Source: Parafrigoribacterium_A sp035571875
GTDB lineage: Bacteria > Actinomycetota > Actinomycetes > Actinomycetales > Microbacteriaceae
NCBI GenBank assembly: GCA_035571875.1
Contig: DATNBR010000050.1
Span: 1-64,000, forward strand
Direction of reading: 5' to 3'
Length of the DNA stretch: 64,000 nt
Both the position numbers and the translations under genes were made by a program. The notes under the pieces were generated by a model. The model was not told where the DNA came from, did not search any database, and saw only the letters and a program-made list of their open reading frames with translations. Shown piece after piece: positions 61,108-64,000 of the stretch; the stretch's first letter is position 1; every line of letters starts with the position of its first letter.

Positions 61108-61980
61108 GTGAACTGCTCGTACTGCGACGCGGAGCTTCCTGCGGGCGCCATGTTCTGCGGAGAGTGCGGCCGTGCTGTCGTCGCGGCGCCGGCTGCCGCG
61201 GCAGCACCGGCTCGAGGCGCCCGCCAGCGCAGGGTCACGGCGCCCGGTGGTTCTCCCGCGGCCTCGCGCACGCCGGTCACCCGCGGGGCCGAACCGCCGG
61301 CACCGGAGGCCGAACCTCCGGCACGCGAGGCTGAAGCAGCGCCGGCCGCGGCATCCGGACCCGAGATCGTCGATCTCGTGACCATCTGCGAGCAGTGCGG
61401 TGCGGAGCTCGGCAGCGACGACATCTTCTGTGGTGAGTGCGGCTACGTCACCCGTTCGGCGAGCAGAAACTTCAGTCGACCGCGCGACACCGCGATCATC
61501 CAGGCGGCTCAGCTCGAACGCGAGGCGCTGTCGGCTGCGGCGGCCATCGTGCAGGAGGCACCGCGCGAGCCGGAGAACCAGTGGGGCCTCGGCGAGCAGA
61601 TCGACGAGCTCGAAGACATCGAGGCGACCCGCATCGTCAGCCAGCGCAGAACGGGCGCGCGCTTCGTGCTGCAGTTCAGCACGGGCGAGAGCTTCACCGT
61701 GTACGGCAGCGGTCTGATCGGGCGCAACCCGCAGCCGGAGCCCGCCGAATACTTCGATCACATCGTCAGGGTGCTCGACCCGAGCAGGTCGGTCTCGAAG
61801 ACGCACCTCGAATTCGGCCAGGAGGCCGGCGCGTTCTGGATCAAGGATCGTTTCTCCGGCAACGGCTCCATCGTGCGCGAGCCCGAGGGTGACCCCGTGC
61901 GCTGCCAGCCAGACCGCCGCTATCGCGTTGTGCGTGGCACCAGGGTCGAGATGGGCGAGCAGTTCTTCATCGTCAGCTGA
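61108..61980 (+). CDS. Double zinc-ribbon plus FHA domain protein
   Basis: A 290-residue protein. Two zinc ribbons are visible: CSYC...CGEC (Cys3, 6, 17, 20) and CEQC...CGEC (about residues 94-113), separated by an Ala/Pro/Glu-rich linker, then an acidic helical stretch containing a DIEATRIVSQRR motif, a plausible phosphorylation and self-binding site. The C-terminal FHA domain (about 190-290) has SVYGSGLIGR-like GSGLIGRNPQ, SVSKTHLEF and SGNGSIV instead of the usual TNGT, so phospho-binding may be altered. The start is GTG 61108. It is the last small gene before the EccC-like ATPase. Confidence 0.82.
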   Translation: MNCSYCDAELPAGAMFCGECGRAVVAAPAAAAAPARGARQRRVTAPGGSPAASRTPVTRGAEPPAPEAEPPAREAEAAPAAASGPEIVDLVTICEQCGAELGSDDIFCGECGYVTRSASRNFSRPRDTAIIQAAQLEREALSAAAAIVQEAPREPENQWGLGEQIDELEDIEATRIVSQRRTGARFVLQFSTGESFTVYGSGLIGRNPQPEPAEYFDHIVRVLDPSRSVSKTHLEFGQEAGAFWIKDRFSGNGSIVREPEGDPVRCQPDRRYRVVRGTRVEMGEQFFIVS

Positions 61981-62087
61981 CCTCGCCTCAGCCAGGCCAC
62001 TCCTCAACCGCGGGTCAGTCTCGGCAGTAGTGCAGGGGTGCCTGCTCCGCGATGAGGCCGCGCACTCTCACCTGCTTGGCTGGGGGC
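61981..62087. other. 107-bp gap before the EccC-like gene
   Basis: No clear promoter or terminator is seen. GGGGG just before GTG 62088 may help ribosome binding. An in-frame ATG at 62052 is an alternative start for the next gene. Confidence 0.3.
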
Positions 62088-64000
62088 GTGATCCCACGCA
62101 TCGATCCCCGTCCCGACTTCCCAGACCGAGGTTCCGCCTCAAGCCCACTGACCTGGCCCCGGCCGCCTCAGCCGCCGGAGCGCAGGGGATTCCCGCTCAT
62201 CGCGACGTTCGCTCCCGTGCTCGGCTCGGTCGTGCTCTGGGTCGTCACCCGCTCGCCCTACGTTCTCGTCTTCGCGCTGCTCGGGCCGCTCGTCGCGATC
62301 GCCAGCATCGGTGACTCGGCGCTGCAGGGTCGGCGAAAACGCTCCACGGAACGGGCGCGCTTCGCCGCGGATGTCGCCGCGAGCGACGCCGCGATCACCC
62401 GCGAACACGAGGCGGAGCGCTCCGAACTCGTGGCTCGATACCGAGCACTGCAAGAACTGCAGCGGGGTCCGGCCCGTGACGCGGAACGCTGGCGTGCGAC
62501 ACTCGACGCGGGGCTGCCGATAGTCGCCGGCTCGGGAGCGGTGGTGAGCAGGCTCAGCGCTGATGCGAACCCCCGACCGAGCACCGAAGCGCGGGAGTTC
62601 GCCGCTCAGCTCGACGCGCTGCGCGACCGCGCGGGCGTACTACCGGATGCCCCGGTCGTAGTGGATGCCCGCCTAGGCATAGGAGTCTGCGGACCGACCG
62701 CTCTCGCCTCCTCCGTGGCGCGGGGTCTCGTGCTCCAGCTCGCGAATCAGCTCTCGCCCGCCGGGCACGAGATCGTGGCGGCGGCCCAGGGCGAGGAATG
62801 GTTGGCGACGCTGCCGCATCCGATCGTCGAGCCGCGAGCTCGGCCGGATGCCATCGTCTTTCGTGCGCGAGGCACCGGAACCTCCCGGTCATTCGTGATG
62901 GTGGCGATCGCCGAGACCGCCGACGAGCTGCCGCGGGACTGCCGCACGGTGCTGAGTGTTGCGACGGTGTCCAGCGCGCGGCTCCGCCCGGTGCCCGCTG
63001 GCGTGCTGGAGGGCCAGGTGGCACCCGAATTCGTGTCGCGCGAGCAGGCGCGCAGCTTCGCCGCGATGCTCGCCCGCGCGGCCGAGAGCGCCGGGTTGGC
63101 GGAGGGGGTCTCGTCGCTTCCCGACGATCTCGCCTTGGCGACGCTGTACCCGGCACTGGCGACTCCGCAGGCGCCTGGTTCGGGCGCGCGCCGCGACTCC
63201 CTCGAGTGCACGCCGGTCGCTGCGGCATCCGGAGCGGTGACCCTCGATCTCGTGCGCGACGGACCCCACGCGATCATCGGTGGCACGACGGGCAGCGGCA
63301 AGAGCGAACTGCTGATCGCCTGGGTGCTCGCGATGGCGGCGAGCCATTCACCGAGCGCCGTGACCTTCCTGCTCGTCGACTTCAAAGGCGGTTCGTCCTT
63401 TTCGGCCGTGCGGCAACTACCGCACTGCGTCGGGCTCATCACCGACCTCGACGAGAGTTCCGCGCGCCGCGCGCTCACGAGCCTGCGCGCCGAGCTGAGG
63501 TACCGGGAACGAGCGCTGGCAGCCGCGGGCGCGCGATCCATCGAACAACTGCCGCAGCAGCATCCGTTGGCCAGGCTCGTCATCGTCGTCGATGAGTTCG
63601 CGGCGATGGTGCAGGACTTTCCCGAGCTGCACGAGCTGTTCGCGGACATCGCGGCGCGCGGCAGGTCGCTCGGCGTGCACCTCATCCTCTGCACCCAGCG
63701 CCCCGCCGGTGTGGTGCGCGACGCGATTCTCGCCAACTGCACCCTTCGCATCTCGCTCCGCGTCACGAACGCCGCCGACAGCAGCGCCGTCATCGGCTCA
63801 GCGGCGGCCGCCGAGCTGCCGCGGCTCCCTCTCGGTCGCGCGCTGCTGTGCGTGGCGGGGGAGGAGGCTCGTGCGGTGCAGGTCGCACTCGCTCGGGAGG
63901 AGGACAGCGCGGGCATAGAACGACGCTGGGCGGCGGTCGCCGACGAGCCACCGCGCAGACCGTGGTGCGATCCGCCGGCAGACGTCGTGCGGCTGGCAGA
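62088..64000 (+). CDS. EccC-like FtsK/SpoIIIE secretion ATPase (truncated by window)
   Basis: The first 637 residues of a gene running past the right edge. A Pro/Arg-rich start (to about 35) precedes two transmembrane helices (about 38-75) and a basic/acidic linker. An FtsK/SpoIIIE ATPase domain follows: Walker A GGTTGSGKSE (Lys405), LVDFKGGSSF (about 430), Walker B IVVDEFA (Asp502, Glu503), and CTQRPAGVVRDAILANCTLRISLRV. This order and the VDFKGG/TQRP motifs match EccC-type motors of type VII secretion rather than DNA translocases, which have a gamma domain. The chosen start is GTG 62088; ATG 62052 would add 12 residues. WXG100 substrates, if any, must lie beyond the window. Confidence 0.8.
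   Translation, partial: MIPRIDPRPDFPDRGSASSPLTWPRPPQPPERRGFPLIATFAPVLGSVVLWVVTRSPYVLVFALLGPLVAIASIGDSALQGRRKRSTERARFAADVAASDAAITREHEAERSELVARYRALQELQRGPARDAERWRATLDAGLPIVAGSGAVVSRLSADANPRPSTEAREFAAQLDALRDRAGVLPDAPVVVDARLGIGVCGPTALASSVARGLVLQLANQLSPAGHEIVAAAQGEEWLATLPHPIVEPRARPDAIVFRARGTGTSRSFVMVAIAETADELPRDCRTVLSVATVSSARLRPVPAGVLEGQVAPEFVSREQARSFAAMLARAAESAGLAEGVSSLPDDLALATLYPALATPQAPGSGARRDSLECTPVAAASGAVTLDLVRDGPHAIIGGTTGSGKSELLIAWVLAMAASHSPSAVTFLLVDFKGGSSFSAVRQLPHCVGLITDLDESSARRALTSLRAELRYRERALAAAGARSIEQLPQQHPLARLVIVVDEFAAMVQDFPELHELFADIAARGRSLGVHLILCTQRPAGVVRDAILANCTLRISLRVTNAADSSAVIGSAAAAELPRLPLGRALLCVAGEEARAVQVALAREEDSAGIERRWAAVADEPPRRPWCDPPADVVRLA

Noticed and set aside
62088..64000. 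FtsK DNA translocase of cell division
   Set aside because: The N-terminal two-helix layout and the motifs VDFKGG and CTQRP, with FHA/kinase neighbours, fit EccC-type secretion motors better than FtsK.

Overview
The window is about 64 kb of GC-rich, gene-dense chromosome from an actinobacterium, most likely Microbacteriaceae or a close relative. The signs are the lysA-hom-thrC-thrB-rho-prfA-prmC-sua5-wecA-atp gene order, a Rho with a long Arg/Asn/Gln-rich insert, frequent GTG/TTG starts, many leaderless-type promoters and common use of GGATGC/GCATCC. Species cannot be named from the sequence alone.

Layout. 0-3.6 kb is an accessory stretch: the tail of an MmyB-type regulator, a secreted cutinase-like esterase, a small membrane protein, about 0.4 kb without genes, a decayed ketopantoate reductase and tRNA-Arg(CCG). 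3.6-3.95 kb holds inverted and tandem repeats. 4-18.9 kb is core: a DUF3558-like lipoprotein, argS, an LmeA-like protein, the aspartate-family operon (lysA, hom, thrC, thrB), rho, prfA, prmC, two HAD hydrolases and sua5. 18.9-27.8 kb runs wecA, an AtpI-like gene and the complete F1Fo ATP synthase operon atpBEFHAGDC. 27.8-32.9 kb carries small housekeeping and repair genes (P-loop kinase, YaaA, DUF5684, tag, ogt), an aldo/keto reductase and a quinone oxidoreductase. 32.9-37.8 kb is an IclR regulator followed by pcaHGBDC, which takes protocatechuate as far as 3-oxoadipate. 37.8-42.2 kb is a TetR-controlled heterodimeric ABC exporter. 42.3-47.2 kb is a putative amine (putrescine/GABA-type) catabolic set under an Lrp/AsnC regulator.

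47.2 kb to the right edge is the most unusual part. It is one co-directional cluster: FHA protein, PP2C phosphatase, Ser/Thr kinase with an extracellular FN3-like sensor, a 1958-residue membrane-anchored protein of Ig-like and FN3-like repeats, MoxR ATPase, DUF58 protein, a transglutaminase-fold membrane protein that has lost its catalytic Cys and His, a zinc-ribbon/FHA protein, and an EccC-like FtsK/SpoIIIE ATPase cut by the window edge. I infer a phospho-regulated system that assembles or exports a giant surface fibre, possibly coupled to a type VII-like secretion motor.

Other signals: two copies of a roughly 75-bp hairpin element with a near-identical core and compensatory stem changes, placed just after the stop codons of prfA and of the second ABC gene; a probable CTG start for atpB; and well-defined operator/promoter overlaps for the TetR and Lrp genes.
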